From positions 33,501 through 97,500 of the forward strand of contig JALBUN010000034.1 in assembly GCA_025174535.1 (NCBI GenBank): a stretch of DNA of 64,000 nt, written 5' to 3'. The stretch is from Cantharellus purpuraceus. Lineage: Eukaryota > Basidiomycota > Agaricomycetes > Cantharellales > Hydnaceae. Of the stretch, positions 1 to 11,009 are shown in pieces. Position numbers and translations under genes: made by a program. The stretch's first letter is position 1. Every line of letters begins with the position of its first letter. The notes below the pieces were generated by a model, which saw only the letters and a program-made list of their open reading frames with translations, did not search any database and had not been told where the DNA came from.

Positions 1-696
1 TTTATTTTGTGAGCCATCCTTTCGTTCTACGGGGGTGGCTACTACTCAAAAAGGGAGGTATTATGATGATTTTCATTCATCATAAACCTCAAGTCAAACG
101 GGTAAAAACTCCTTTCTCTATAAAAAGTTTTTCCCCATGACATCACATATTATCAGTATCCACATCATTTCTTTTATCATATGTTTCAATCTTACTAAAA
201 GGCTTTTTTATCATGTGATTGTCAAATTGTATATTAACTACAACTGTGTACGAGTATCAATAAGGAGATTCACTAGTCTTAATCCCTTCCAAGCTGCAAA
301 CAAACAGCTTGTGTCAACTTTCTGTCGTTCCTGGAATAACTCCTAAACGACCTATTCAATTTGAAATCTTTTGCATATCCTATTAGGATATTGCATCAAC
401 TATTTCTATCTCAAATTACGAACGATTTGGATCATTACATCCATTTCTATTAAGCAAACACTTTTTTGAAGTGTTGCTATTCCCATTTCTGCTCAAATAT
501 TTTGCAGAAATCCCAGTTCTTGACCAAATATTCTGATATTTGGTAACATTACTCTACTAAACAACACCTTTCCATCGACCCCGCATATATCTGCATCCTT
601 GCAGTGATTGCTCCCCTATTCAAAATCTACTTCGCCACCATCCCTCACCTTCATTTTATATTCACCCACAACACCCCTCCATATCTTTTCTTAACA
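1..696 (+). mobile_element. LTR of Cop2-type copia element (left part outside window)
   Basis: This stretch is an inverted, diverged copy of 46368-about 47060, the LTR in front of the Cop2 gag. It ends in TTAACA at 696, the counterpart of the Cop2 LTR end, and no gag leader follows. It is therefore a solo LTR or the 3' LTR of an element lying mostly to the left. It breaks into the coiled-coil pseudogene at 697. Its start and left target duplication are outside the window. Confidence 0.8.
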
Positions 697-2065
697 ATTG
701 CTTCTTCCAATCTGACACCACTACCCCAGCTACCACAGCACCCATCTCCATCCACCACTTTTTGGTTGGACCTTCTGATTCTTTCTCCGCCCCTCCTTGT
801 ACCACTAGTTGGGGCTTGATGCTCCAACTTTGGGGATCGAACTTTCCACCGATCCTTTCTGACCCCAATAGCGATTGCAGGACCAAAGGCAGCGAGTTGG
901 GCCAGTGGGCCATACACACTCCACCCCTGCATCACGACACAAGTTGCAAATCACGCTGGGCCCGCCAAATGGCTCCGTCGGGGCCAGAGCCTTGGGTGGT
1001 CTGCTCCTTCTTGATGCGGCCTCCAAGTGCTCCCTCTCCTCCTCCTTGTACTCCTGCTCCGCCGCCACCTTTTCCATCTCACACTTGCGAAGCTGGATTG
1101 CTGACCTAGTGACATGCAGCTCCTTCTTATGAGTCACCAATACATGATTCTCCGCTTTGCACCATATGATCCTCTGGTCCACCTCCCACTTCTCCATATC
1201 AGCACTCAGGTGTGCCTTCAATGAAAAGACCATGACCTTGAGGTTCTTCTTGGTGGTAGCAGCATAGAGCTCCACCCTCTTGCAAGCTTCAATCATGGCT
1301 ACCCAAGCCATCTATCTCCTCATAGCAATTCAAGGTTGGATCCAGCTCCATATCTATCCCAACATCCACACCTGCCTCAGGCTCTGCATTTGTGTCAAGC
1401 TCTATATTGGCATCAGGATCTGCCTCCACCTCTGCCCTCTCTGCCTCCACTGCGTCATCTTCTTCAGCCACACCCACTGCAAATAATGGCTGTGACTGCA
1501 GATGTAACAGGGAGTCCACCTGAGGGACAGTTGTTGGATGGGTTGACTCCATCCGTGTGATTGAGATAATGGTGACCTCGGGGGTTCCTGCCCATATTGG
1601 CACACTTGGACTCCCTGAGTGACTAGTCATCCTTGCCCTGGTCACCTCCTCCTCTACCTCCATGGTGGCTTCTAGCTCATGTGCCTGCTCTTCCACTTCC
1701 ATTGCAGCTGAAAGCTCCTTGACCCTGCAGGCTCGCTTGGCTTTTGCTTCTTCCTCCTTCCTTCTCTGTTCTGCCTCTGCCTCCTCCTTCCATCTCCATT
1801 CCACCTCTGCCTCCTCCTTCCTTCTCCGTTCTGCCTCCGCCTCCTCCTTCCCCCTCCGTTCCACCTCCACCTCCTCCTTCCGTCTCCATTCCACCTCCTC
1901 CTCCTCCTTCCGTCTCTGTTCCTCCTCCTCCTCCTCCTCCACCTCCTCCTCCTTCCATCTCCATTCCACCACCACCTCCTCCTTCCATCTCCGTTCTGCC
2001 TCCTCCTCCTCCTTCCATCTCTGCTCCTCTTCCTTCCATTGGGCCAGGAGCAACTGCTTGACTGA
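697..2065 (-). pseudogene. Broken copy of the Gyp1 antisense coiled-coil / Cys6 gene
   Basis: Read on the minus strand, this is a paralogue of the gene at 12231-16018. From 2053 down to 1289 it encodes a long Glu/Arg/Lys repeat (units like RRKEEEEVEW), then an acidic segment with DPDANIELDTNAEPE. From 1311 down to 805 a second frame continues with TTKKNLKVMVFSLKAHLSAD and a cysteine region (CNLCRDAGVEC, then CLWSCNRYWGQKG). Against the + copy, the second cysteine of the distal CxxC is Tyr and the last cysteine is lost, so the cluster is broken. A frameshift separates the two parts. The C-terminal third is missing because the LTR junction at 696/697 cuts it. The site around 1106-1110 is empty where the + copy holds a MITE. 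The proline-rich + frames here are only the complement of the repeat. Confidence 0.8.
1750..2030 (-). repeat. Minisatellite coding Glu/Arg-rich repeat
   Basis: Degenerate tandem units of about 30 bp (CTCC/TTCC-rich on +, GGAGGA-rich on -) encode alternating WKEEE and RRKEEE blocks of a predicted long helix. The same array, with different unit number and order, is at 12300-12605. Confidence 0.75.
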
Positions 2066-2560
2066 AATAGAAGCACAGCTGTCTCACCACTAGTGGGTGA
2101 AAACTTATGGCCACTGGTTAATAATTCCCAGTGGCTGGGAGTCTGGAACAAGGCCCAGAGGTTCTTCCTGAATGCAGAAGAATCTTTTTTAGGAGTGGCC
2201 TTTTGGAGCCACATCCAAACATCTATGTCATAGAGGTTCATGGTGCCACCTGACTCCTGTCAGATGGCTGGGGGCACCCCATGGGGGTTCACTTGCCACC
2301 CCTGTATGAGGGCAAGTGTATCTACCAGCATAGTTGGTAGAGTAATGATGAGGCTCACATTGTTGGTGCAAGCCAGCAGAGTCATTCTTTTAATGACTCT
2401 GCATATTGGTACTGTTCATTCAGTGAATGGGGTGGCCAATGCCTTTTTATGCAATGGTATGAACTCAGCAGAGTCCATATCACATATATTGAACCAGTCT
2501 GCTCTAATGGGGATGGACTTGCCCAGGGGTCAAGGCAAGTGGCCTGTGACCATTCTGGGA
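2066..2560 (-). other. Unassigned remnant, possibly coding on minus strand
   Basis: No known domain was recognised. On the minus strand a partly open frame reads MNLYDIDVWMWLQKATPKK followed by a segment with RKNLWALFQTPSHWELLTSG. Upstream peptides such as LPTMLVDTLALIQGW occur in other frames. It sits between the coiled-coil pseudogene and the LTR-A insertion (left TSD GGGTC at 2561-2565). It may be decayed transposon coding sequence; this is inference. Confidence 0.35.
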
Positions 2561-2565
2561 GGGTC

Positions 2566-3586
2566 TGTTTTGGAACCTGCAAAATTATGGTGTTAGGGCA
2601 AACTCTAAATCACCACAATTCCATGAATTAACAACTAAGAAGAATAGTAAATCCTGCTGCAGCACAACTCCAGAAACAATTTAATGTTTGTACTTTGGTT
2701 ACAATCCTTTGTATTGGTCAATGCAGACTATACACAGAAAAGTAATACATTTCTTAGCAGCAAGAAATGAATAAGACTTCCAGAGTCTAGAGTTCATAGA
2801 TGCTTAGGGGTCCAGATATTCCAAAAAGAGGGGAATGCACTTAGAGGCTAAAGGAAGTAGGTGGATGAATCCAACCGTCCAACCAGTGACACTCTGAAGC
2901 GGGTAACAGCAATGTGTGAATTAGTCTACAACTGCTTCACACGAGTTCAAGTTTCTAATGCTCTGCAAAGGCAGTACACACTAGTAACTTAAACAAGAGC
3001 ACTAATGGCAGGACTATTGACAGACAATCTCACCCTGTAGATTTGTAGTCACGTGAGGCAGATACTACACTCACACCCAAAGCAGGAATATTACTACTTC
3101 AATTGCAATCAAGTACAGTTACACAACTGTAAGTGACCCTTGAACTGGACAATCAACAGTTACTGAGACATAGAGGATGACATTGTATGTCACTCTAGTC
3201 ACACTGGTGTGCAGAAGATGAGTAGAAGTGGTAGAATATGTTAGTATTTCAGAGGCAGAATGACCTCCTTATATATTGTATTTACAGGGGCTGACTAATG
3301 CTTCTGGAATATTCTATCTATTAATAGATGGAAACTACTGGAAGGTTGTGGAAGGTGAAAGAAAGGGGTAGAATATTCCAAGCCAATCACAGGTTCTGAT
3401 CACTGCACTATCACTGATCAGGAGCTGAATAATGGTTCTGGAAAGTTCTATCTAATAATAGAAGGAAACAGCTAGAATGTTATGGAAAGGGGTAGAATAT
3501 TCCAAGGCAATCACCTGATCTGATCATCAATCACCTGCTCTGATCACTGAACTAGGCACTGATCAGGCAAAAAGGAGGGTATCCAC
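2566..3586 (-). mobile_element. LTR-A copy, first part (split by LTR-B)
   Basis: It begins TGTTTTGGAACC, the reverse end of LTR-A, and follows the family consensus (compare 58231-59662) until TATCCAC at 3586, where LTR-B is inserted. It resumes at 7875. The copy is CpG-poor relative to the younger copies, which suits it being the oldest layer of the stack. Confidence 0.85.
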
Positions 3587-4280
3587 TGTTGAAAATTTTG
3601 CCTTGCTGGGGGGGTGTGGAGAGTAGATTTTAAATAGTGACAGAGGGAGTGATGGGAACTGGGTGTATGCATAGTTGAATTGCAGATATATCTTGGGAGT
3701 ATCTTTGTACAAAGTTTGATGAGATTCGATATGGTCCTCATCTAGATATTGACAGTTTGAGCAGGAATCAGAAGCAGATAACTCAAATGTGAGTAAATGC
3801 TTAATAGAAAATCAACCAGTGGAGCTTAGGCTTCTAAAACTGGATTTGAATAGATGCTGAAATACTCTAGAAGACAAAGGTTTGATGAAATTTGAGTTCA
3901 TTCTGGAGTTATTCCAGAAACAAATAGTTCAGACACAGACAACAAAAACAAGTAAGAGGAAATTCTCTGGTTCATTTCATATCTAGCTAGGCATGTTTTA
4001 TTCAGGATATGGGTCCTAAGAGCTTGTGATAAAAGTCCTGAATCATGTGAATCTTGGGAAAGAAACCTGTGATAAAAACGAGATGGGGGGTGGAGCCAAT
4101 AGGGGAAAATGACGAAATAAAATATAAAAGGAATATAAGAGAATAATCTGATGGGTGTGGAGCTTACAGGGGCTTCTCCTCTTCCCTCCTAACCATTTCC
4201 CCTCACTTTCCTACCTCCCCCTCAACCTCCTGAGCCTCCTATGTGCTCCTGTTCCCCCTCTCTCCTAGCCCCTTATTTCC
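3587..4280 (+). mobile_element. LTR-B solo LTR, first part
   Basis: It begins TGTTGAAAATTTTGCC and matches 60703-61416 throughout. The element ends at 7874 (CATAATCAACA). Its TSD is TCCAC at 3582-3586 and 7875-7879. The last five bases here (TTTCC) are the TSD of the LTR-C dimer inserted at 4281. No internal region is present. Confidence 0.85.
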
Positions 4281-4801
4281 TGTTATGTGTTATGACTATA
4301 TTCATTAACGCCCAGATCCCCGTCCAATCCCCTCAGATCCCCACGCACATGAAATCTATACTCCATTTGGAAACCGCTACGTCTCCATTTTCCTGTCCGA
4401 TTGTCACCGCTGATTCCACCCATCTGTCTCCGGTTCCGATTGATGCATCAGCATCACCATAGGAACCCAGACATCCGTCCCCATCAGACTCGGACATACT
4501 CATGTAAGGCCATCGGCCTCGGAGACCCATCACTGGAGTAATTATTATTAGATTTTGAATATGTATTTAAGTTGCCGACTGGGGACTCCATTCCCCAGTT
4601 TGAATATCGAATCACGCCTAGCTCCTAAGTCCGATCCTAACTCTGTAAGTCGTACTCCATCTCTGAAATCTCGGACACCAGTATTAGTGAGGGTGCAGCA
4701 CATAAGCTGAAGCCAAGTCCGTTCCGACCCCCACGACGTACTCCGACTCTGACCCAACCTCCGACCCAATCTCCGACCCCAATCAGACCTAGTGCGTAAC
4801 A
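4281..4801 (+). mobile_element. LTR-C, first unit of a head-to-tail LTR dimer
   Basis: It begins TGTTATGTGTTATGACT (a small TGTTATG duplication) and ends AGTGCGTAACA. A second LTR-C follows directly at 4802 without an internal region. The pair shares one TSD, TTTCC, at 4276-4280 and 7858-7862. Confidence 0.85.
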
Positions 4802-4933
4802 TTATGACTATATTCATTAACACCCAGATCCCCGTCTGATCCACTCAGATCCCCATGCATATGAAATCTATACTCCATTTGGAAGCCATCATGTCTCCAT
4901 CTATCTGTCCAATTGTCACCACCAAATCTCACC
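4802..4933 (+). mobile_element. LTR-C, second unit of dimer, part 1
   Basis: It starts TTATGACTATATTC (the terminal TG is merged with the preceding unit). It is interrupted at 4933 by an LTR-A with TSD TCACC and continues at 6025 and 7766. Confidence 0.85.
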
Positions 4934-6024
4934 TGTATGGGAACCACCTTTTCCCTATCAAATCCTATTTATGCAGCACCAATGTGCTATACTTTGCTTT
5001 TCCATTCCTAAATATCAGCATATATATGATGCTTGTACCTGGAATGGACTTATTCAAATATTCTCTATTTTTCCATATTTTTTTTGGGAATATTCTACCC
5101 CTTTCCATAACATTCTAGCTGTTTCCTTCTATTATTAGATAGAACTTTCCAGAACCATTATTCAGCTCCTGATCAGTGATAGTGCAGTGATCAGAACCTG
5201 TGATTGGCTTGGAATATTCTACCCCTTTCTTTCACCTTCCACAACCTTCCAGTAGTTTCCATCTATTAATAGATAGAATATTCCAGAAGCATTAGTCAGC
5301 CCCTGTAAATACAATATATAAGGAGGTCATTCTGCCTCTGAAATACTAACATATTCTACCACTTCTACTCATCTTCTGCACACCAGTGTGACTAGAGTGA
5401 CATACAATGTCATCCTCTATGTCTCAGTAACTGTTGATTGTCCAGTTCAAGGGTCACTTACAGTTGTGTAACTGTACTTGATTGCAATTGAAGTAGTAAT
5501 ATTCCTGCTTTGGGTGTGAGTGTAGTATCTGCCTCACGTGACTACAAATCTACAGGGTGAGATTGTCTGTCAATAGTCCTGCCATTAGTGCTCTTGTTTA
5601 AGTTACTAGTGTGTACTGCCTTTGCAGAGCATTAGAAACTTGAACTCGTGTGAAGCAGTTGTAGACTAATTCACACATTGCTGTTACCCGCTTCAGAGTG
5701 TCACTGGTTGGACGGTTGGATTCATCCACCTACTTCCTTTAGCCTCTAAGTGCATTCCCCTCTTTTTGGAATATCTGGACCCCTAAGCATCTATGAACTC
5801 TAGACTCTGGAAGTCTTATTCATTTCTTGCTGCTAAGAAATGTATTACTTTTCTGTGTATAGTCTGCATTGACCAATACAAAGGATTGTAACCAAAGTAC
5901 AAACATTAAATTGTTTCTGGAGTGGTGCTGCAGCAGGGTTTGATATTCTTCTCAGCTGTTCATTCATGGAATTGTGGTGATTTAGAGTTTGCCCTAACAC
6001 CATAATTTTGCAGGTTCCAAAACA
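4934..6024 (+). mobile_element. LTR-A solo copy (1091 bp, internally deleted)
   Basis: Termini are TGTATGGGAACC and GGTTCCAAAACA, with perfect TSD TCACC at 4929-4933 and 6025-6029. Relative to the 1432-bp copies it lacks a block at about 5087-5096, where GGGAATATTC runs straight into TACCCC. A second GGAATATTC occurs at the far end of the missing block, so deletion between short direct repeats is likely. A TATA-like ATATATAAGG lies near 5316. Confidence 0.9.
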
Positions 6025-6360
6025 TCACCCATCCGTCTCCAGTTCTGATTGATGCATTAGCATCACCATAGGAACCCAGACATCCATCCCCATCAGACTC
6101 GGACATACTCATGTAAGGCCATCAGCCTCAGAGACCCATCACCAGAGTAATTATTATTAGATTTAAAATATGTATTTAAGCTGCCCAACTGGGGACTTCA
6201 TCCCCAGTTCAAATATCGAATCATGCCTAGTTCCTAAGTCTGATCCTAACTATCTAAGTCGTGCTCTGTCTCCAAAATCTTGGACACCAGTATTAGTGAG
6301 GGCACAGCACATAAGCTGAAGCCAAGTCCATCCCAACCCCCACAACATACCCCAACTCCC
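6025..6360 (+). mobile_element. LTR-C, second unit of dimer, part 2
   Basis: It resumes with TCACCCATCCGTCTCC after the LTR-A insertion and is cut again at 6360 by a second LTR-A with TSD CTCCC (6356-6360). It matches LTR-C consensus blocks such as GATGCATTAGCATCACC. Confidence 0.85.
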
Positions 6361-7765
6361 TGTATGGGAACTGGTTTTCCCTTAAAAAGATCTTGTTTAA
6401 AGTCCCAAAACTGTACAATTTCGCTTCATGGCCTTAAAATATCAGCATATATGTGCTGCTTTCTCTTGATTCAGGGCCATTCAAATATTCTCTATTTTTT
6501 CATATTTTTTCGGGAATTTTCCATGCAGAAATGAGTCTACAAACTTATTGTTCTGCTGGGCGAAGTTTTGGGACCCACATGGACCCACAAACCTTCGCAG
6601 ATGTCAGCAGCCCCAAAGTCAGCCGGAGTCACCCGGACAACTGACTCATTTTCGATCACATGACTCATTTCAATCTCCAACTCAATCTGGTCACCACTGC
6701 CAGTAAATGCTCAATATCTTTGCAACCACTGCACCTCTTGACTCTATTTTCAGTGGAGAGTTCAATAGAAGCTGTGCCTACCCATAGCTGTGCTAATCAG
6801 CCCAGGAAACGAAGTATTGACTGAGTTATTTGAGTAATGGTGACTCATGCAATGACTCCTGTGATTACTCATACTATGACTCCTGCTCTGAGTCACACTA
6901 TGACTCCATCCATGACTCATGCCATGAGTCAGAGCAAATCCAAGCAGCTCATTGGCTAGGAAACTTCCACCCCCTTCTCACATATTCCACTAGCTTCCAG
7001 TAGTTTCCATCTATTAATAGGTAGAAGTTTCCAGTAGTATTAGTCAGCTCCTGTAAATACAATATAAAAGGAGCCCATTCTGCCTCTGAATAGATAACCA
7101 TTTCTACCCCATCATTTGCACATCAGTGTGACTAGAGTGATATACAGTGTCATCCTCTATATTTCAGTAACTGTTGATTGTCCAGTTCAAGGGTCACTTA
7201 CAGTTGTGTAACTGTATTCGATTGCACTTGAAGTAGTGGTTGTCCTGCTTTGGGCATGAGTGTAGTATCTACCTCATGTGACTACAAATCTACAGGGTGA
7301 GATTGTCTGTCAATAGTCCTGCCATTAGTGCTCTTGTTTAAGTTACTAGTGTGTACTGCCTTTGCAGAGCATTAGGATCTTGAACTTGTGTGAAGCAGTT
7401 GCTAGACTACTTCACACATTGCTGTTACCCACTTCAGAGTGCCACTGGTTGGATGGTCGGATTCATCCACCTACTTCCTTTAGCCTCTAAGTGCATTCCC
7501 CTCTTTTTGGAATATCTGGACCCCTAGGCGTCCGTGAACTCTAGACTCTGGAAGTCTTATTCATTCCCTACTGCTAAGAAACATATTACCTTCCTGTGTA
7601 TCATCTGCATTGACCATTACAATGGATTGTAACCAAAGTACAAACGTTAAATCGTTTCTGGAGTTGTGCTGCAGTAGGATTTGATATTCTTCTCAGCTGT
7701 TCATTCATGGAATTGTGGTGATTTAGAGTTTGCCCTAACACCATGATTTTGCGGGTTCCAAAACA
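6361..7765 (+). mobile_element. LTR-A solo copy (1405 bp, second subfamily)
   Basis: It begins TGTATGGGAACTGGTTTTCC and ends GGTTCCAAAACA, with perfect TSD CTCCC at 6356-6360 and 7766-7770. Its first half belongs to the subfamily also seen at 12628, 48567 and 55838 (TTAAAAAGATCTTG block). Around 6840-6950 it carries a few ATGACTC-type repeat units that are greatly expanded in the 48567 copy. Confidence 0.9.
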
Positions 7766-7857
7766 CTCCCTCTCTGACTCTGACCCAACCTCCAACCCAA
7801 CCTCTGACCCAATCTCCAACCCAATCTCTGACCCCAATTCAGACCTAGTGCATAATA
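7766..7857 (+). mobile_element. LTR-C, second unit of dimer, part 3
   Basis: This is the terminal part, ending GTGCATAATA (consensus GTGCATAACA, one C to T change). The TTTCC TSD follows, then the rest of LTR-B. Confidence 0.8.
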
Positions 7858-7874
7858 TTTCCCCATAATCAACA
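7858..7874 (+). mobile_element. LTR-B, last 17 bases
   Basis: TTTCCCCATAATCAACA completes the LTR-B begun at 3587 and matches the end of the intact copy at 61416. The TSD TCCAC follows. Confidence 0.85.
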
Positions 7875-8201
7875 TCCACCCTGTTTTCTGCACTGGTTCA
7901 CACAGCCATGCATAGCCAGATCTCAGATCATAATCTCCATGGAAAATAGTGCCCTGAGAGGCTGTGGTTGTCAAGTTACAGAATATTTATTGATCAGAGA
8001 CATCTGAGCTTGAATTCAGGCCAAATGCCTGGTTCAGAGGTGGAGTGCTGACTGTGTGAAGGTTTGTGGGTGCCTGTGGGTCCACAATGGTAGCACAGCA
8101 GAATAAGAGCATTCTAGGCCAAGTTCTGCATGGAATATTCCCAAAAAAAATATGGAAAAATAGAGAATATTTGAATGAGTCCATTCCAGGTACAAGCACC
8201 A
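7875..8201 (-). mobile_element. LTR-A copy, second part, truncated
   Basis: This continues the element begun at 2566 (CCCTGTTTTCTGCACTGG and onward, matching 59238-59556). It stops at CAGGTACAAGCACC, about 90 bases short of the expected GGTTCCCATACA end. The break abuts Gyp2 protease sequence, so a deletion removed the terminus and its TSD. Confidence 0.8.
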
Positions 8202-8637
8202 TGTCCCCTCACTCCCACTGTCTAATAGACAGTGAGCAAGAGTCCTACCAATCTCCCAGAATCCAGAGATTGTTTATTATTGATGCATGGCCTATCAGGC
8301 TGTGCCATTGACTTCTGTCAGCTTCTATGATTATACATAGGTTTGGCCAACCTGTCAACACTGATAGCAGCTACATGCAGCTGTTGTGATTCCCTGCTTA
8401 TTGGGGATCCTTTTGCATTACAGAAACACACCACATATGTGTTTTGGTGGGATTTGATCATTGGGTCAAATCCATATCACATTAGAGCAATACATTGGCA
8501 TTGCCTCCTCTTCAGGGGCATCATTCTGATCATCTCATTCATATGGGGTGATCCCTTCATTCCATTCATCAGCTACATGGCACTTTCTCCTCTAGATGGT
8601 CCTGTTCTCCCTCTATCAGGGAGAACTCATCTACATT
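8202..8637 (-). pseudogene. Gyp2 post-gag / protease fragment (hairpin-rich)
   Basis: On the minus strand this encodes gypsy polyprotein sequence running into a retroviral-type aspartic protease: near 8215-8245 the frame reads AHCLLDSGSEG, whose DSG is the catalytic triad. Upstream text such as QSHQNTYVVCFCNAKGSP and QLHVAAISVD is typical of gag-protease linkers. Stops and shifts are present, so it is dead. It is cut at 8201 by the LTR-A remnant and joins, after two MITEs, to the gag piece at 9782. Several perfect hairpins lie in it, for example 8216-8234 and 8604-8626. Confidence 0.7.
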
Positions 8638-8638
8638 G

Positions 8639-9201
8639 ACACTTGTTCAGAAATACAACAAATATGTATATACAACCTATTTTCCTCAAATTTCACACAA
8701 TACACTTCAATTCAAACTTATTTTCATATTTCAACATGATTCTCAAATTTTACACAATATACTAGATTAAAACATATTGTGATATTTTGGCATAATTCTC
8801 AAAAATAACTGTTCCTTCCCCATTTAGTGGTGGCAACTCTCTTGAGGGAACATCCAAATATCATTGATTCTTTCTTATACAATACTTGTAACATAATTTG
8901 AACTATCTTTAATCCCCACCTGGTATTTGTATATCTAAATATCCTATATAATACCAATTATATTAATACATACATTCCCATTATATCCATGTAAATGATT
9001 ATGTTCATCTCAACCAAATATCTCATCTTTTAAAGTTTATCAAAATATAGAATATATGTTTATATTTATGAAAATTTCACACATCCAAAATCTTTTAAGA
9101 TATCCAAATTGTAATTCCCTGGCTTTATGTATCATTGAAATTCTGATGTATATCTCATATACATCAGAATATTGTATACTGACATGATTCCAAACAAGTG
9201 T
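8639..9201 (+). mobile_element. MITE copy 1 (563 bp)
   Basis: Terminal inverted repeats are ACACTTGTTCAGAA and TTCCAAACAAGTGT, with TSD CATTG at 8634-8638 and 9202-9206. No coding capacity. A subterminal perfect palindrome, 14-bp arms ATTCTGATGTATAT around CTC, is at 9140-9170. AT-rich interior. Confidence 0.88.
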
Positions 9202-9218
9202 CATTGTCCTCTACTATG

Positions 9219-9781
9219 ACGCTTGTTCAGAAATACAACAAATACATATATACAACCTATTTTCCTCAAATTTTATACAATACACTTCAATTCAAACTTA
9301 TTTTCATATTTCAACATGATTCTCAAATTTTACACAATATACTAGATTAAAACATATTGTGATATTTTGGCATAATTCTTAAAAATAATTCTTTTTTCCC
9401 CATTTAGTGGTGGCAACTCCCTTGAGGGAACATCCAAATATCATTGATTCTTTCTTATACAATACTATTAACATAATTTGCACTATCTTTAATCCCCACC
9501 TGGTATTTGTATATCTAAATACCCTATATAATACCAATTATATTAATACATACATTCCTATTATATCCATGTAAATGATTATGTTCATCTCAACCAAATA
9601 TCTCATCTTTTAAAGTTTATTAAAATACAGAATATATGTTTATATTTATGAAAATTTCACACATCCGAAATCTTTTAAGATATCCAAATTGTAACTCCCT
9701 GGCTTTATGTATCATTGAAATCCTGATGTATATCTCCTATACATCAGAATATTGTATACTGACATGATTCCGAACAAGCGT
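9219..9781 (+). mobile_element. MITE copy 2 (563 bp)
   Basis: Inverted repeats ACGCTTGTTCAGAA and TTCCGAACAAGCGT, TSD CTATG at 9214-9218 and 9782-9786. Same length and nearly the same sequence as copy 1, from which only 17 bases of Gyp2 separate it. Two independent TSDs show two insertions rather than one duplication. Confidence 0.88.
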
Positions 9782-10241
9782 CTATGTGTGAGGACACATC
9801 CTTTCAGACTGCAGTGGACCTTACATTGCCCTTTAATTTGGGGTAGCTAGGTTGCATGTGACCTGTCTGGCCACACTCATAGCACACAATATTACTAGTA
9901 ATGTTGTTAGGTTGATCACCACCTACATGAGTTGGTGGTTTCAATTGGTAATTACCCTTAGGGGGGCAATTGTTAGGATTAAATCTGGAGCCACTACTAT
10001 GGGGTTCTGGCCTTGGCACACTCACTTGTCATGAGTGCATATTAGGAGCCATGTACACACATCCATGGGGCATGTGTTGGCTTCCTGCGCTTGTTACACC
10101 AGTAGCTCTATGGACTACTGGTCTATGGGCTGAGGAGGATGCATTCATCGTGTTCTCTGGGCATCACATACCATGATGGTATCATGTCGCCTCTTCTATC
10201 TTTCAAGCAGTCTCATATAACTGCTTGATGCTGCTAAATTC
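9782..10241 (-). pseudogene. Gyp2 gag C-terminal piece with zinc knuckle
   Basis: On the minus strand the frame reads EFSSIKQLYETA, then a Pro/Asn-rich linker, then CYECGQTGHMQPSYP near 9845-9895. This is a CCHC knuckle (CX2CX4HX4C) whose last Cys is now Tyr. It continues the gag core at 11010-11559 once the LTR-B insertion (TSD AATTC) is removed. In-frame stops show decay. Perfect hairpins include 10068-10082, 10099-10121 and 10204-10227. Confidence 0.75.
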
Positions 10242-11009
10242 TGTTGTTCCAGCTGCTGGACGTCTAGCTGCCGGACTTCTGGGGAGAAGGGAGAGGAGAG
10301 GGGGATTACAGGGGACAGGGGGGGGAACAGGAGCATATAGGAGGCTCAGGAGGTTTTGAGGGACAAAGGGGGTAAAGGAGGACGGTTACAGGAATGGAAT
10401 AGGGAACAGGAGAAGCCCCTGTGAGTTCCAGAACTTCCTGGACATTATTTTCACTTTTATTTTCATCATTTCATCATCATGGACACTTCCCCCCATCATC
10501 ATCTCATCATCCATCCCATCATTGACTCAGGACATTTACGAATGACTTCACTCATTCATAGGACTTAGTATCATATATAAATCACATCTGTAATGCACTT
10601 GAATAGACTAGAGAATTTCCTCTCACCTGTTTCTGTCTGTGTGTCTGAATCTATTCGTATCTGGAATATCTCCAGAACGAACGCGTATTTCTATTAGCTT
10701 TTGCATATTCTATTAGAATATTGCATATCCAACTCGAATCTCGAATTACGAAGCCATACAATAACTGGCTATTTTTCTATTAAGCATTTACTCTCATTCG
10801 AGTCATCTGCTCCTGATCCCTGCTCAAATTGTCAATATCTAGACGAAGATCACACCAAATCCCATCAAACTTCGTAGGAAGATACTACTCAAGTATATCT
10901 TCAATTCGACTACGCATACATCCAGTTCCCACTACTGCTCCACTTTCTATTCGACTTCTGCTCGTCACTACACTCCAGCAAAGCAATTATTTACATTATT
11001 CAAATAACA
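10242..11009 (-). mobile_element. LTR-B solo LTR (768 bp, divergent subfamily)
   Basis: On the minus strand it runs TGTTATTTGAATAATG...GGAACAACA. TSD AATTC is at 10237-10241 and 11010-11014. It aligns in order with LTR-B at 3587 and 60703 (shared CTAGATATTGACA, GCTTAATAGAAA and AGGAGCATATAGGAGG blocks) but retains far more CpG. It splits the Gyp2 gag, and the frame closes when it is removed. Confidence 0.88.

Noticed and set aside
1662..2093. Long proline-rich and serine-rich + strand frames
   Set aside because: They are complements of the Glu-rich coiled-coil repeat; the same shadows occur at 12124-12685 on the minus strand.
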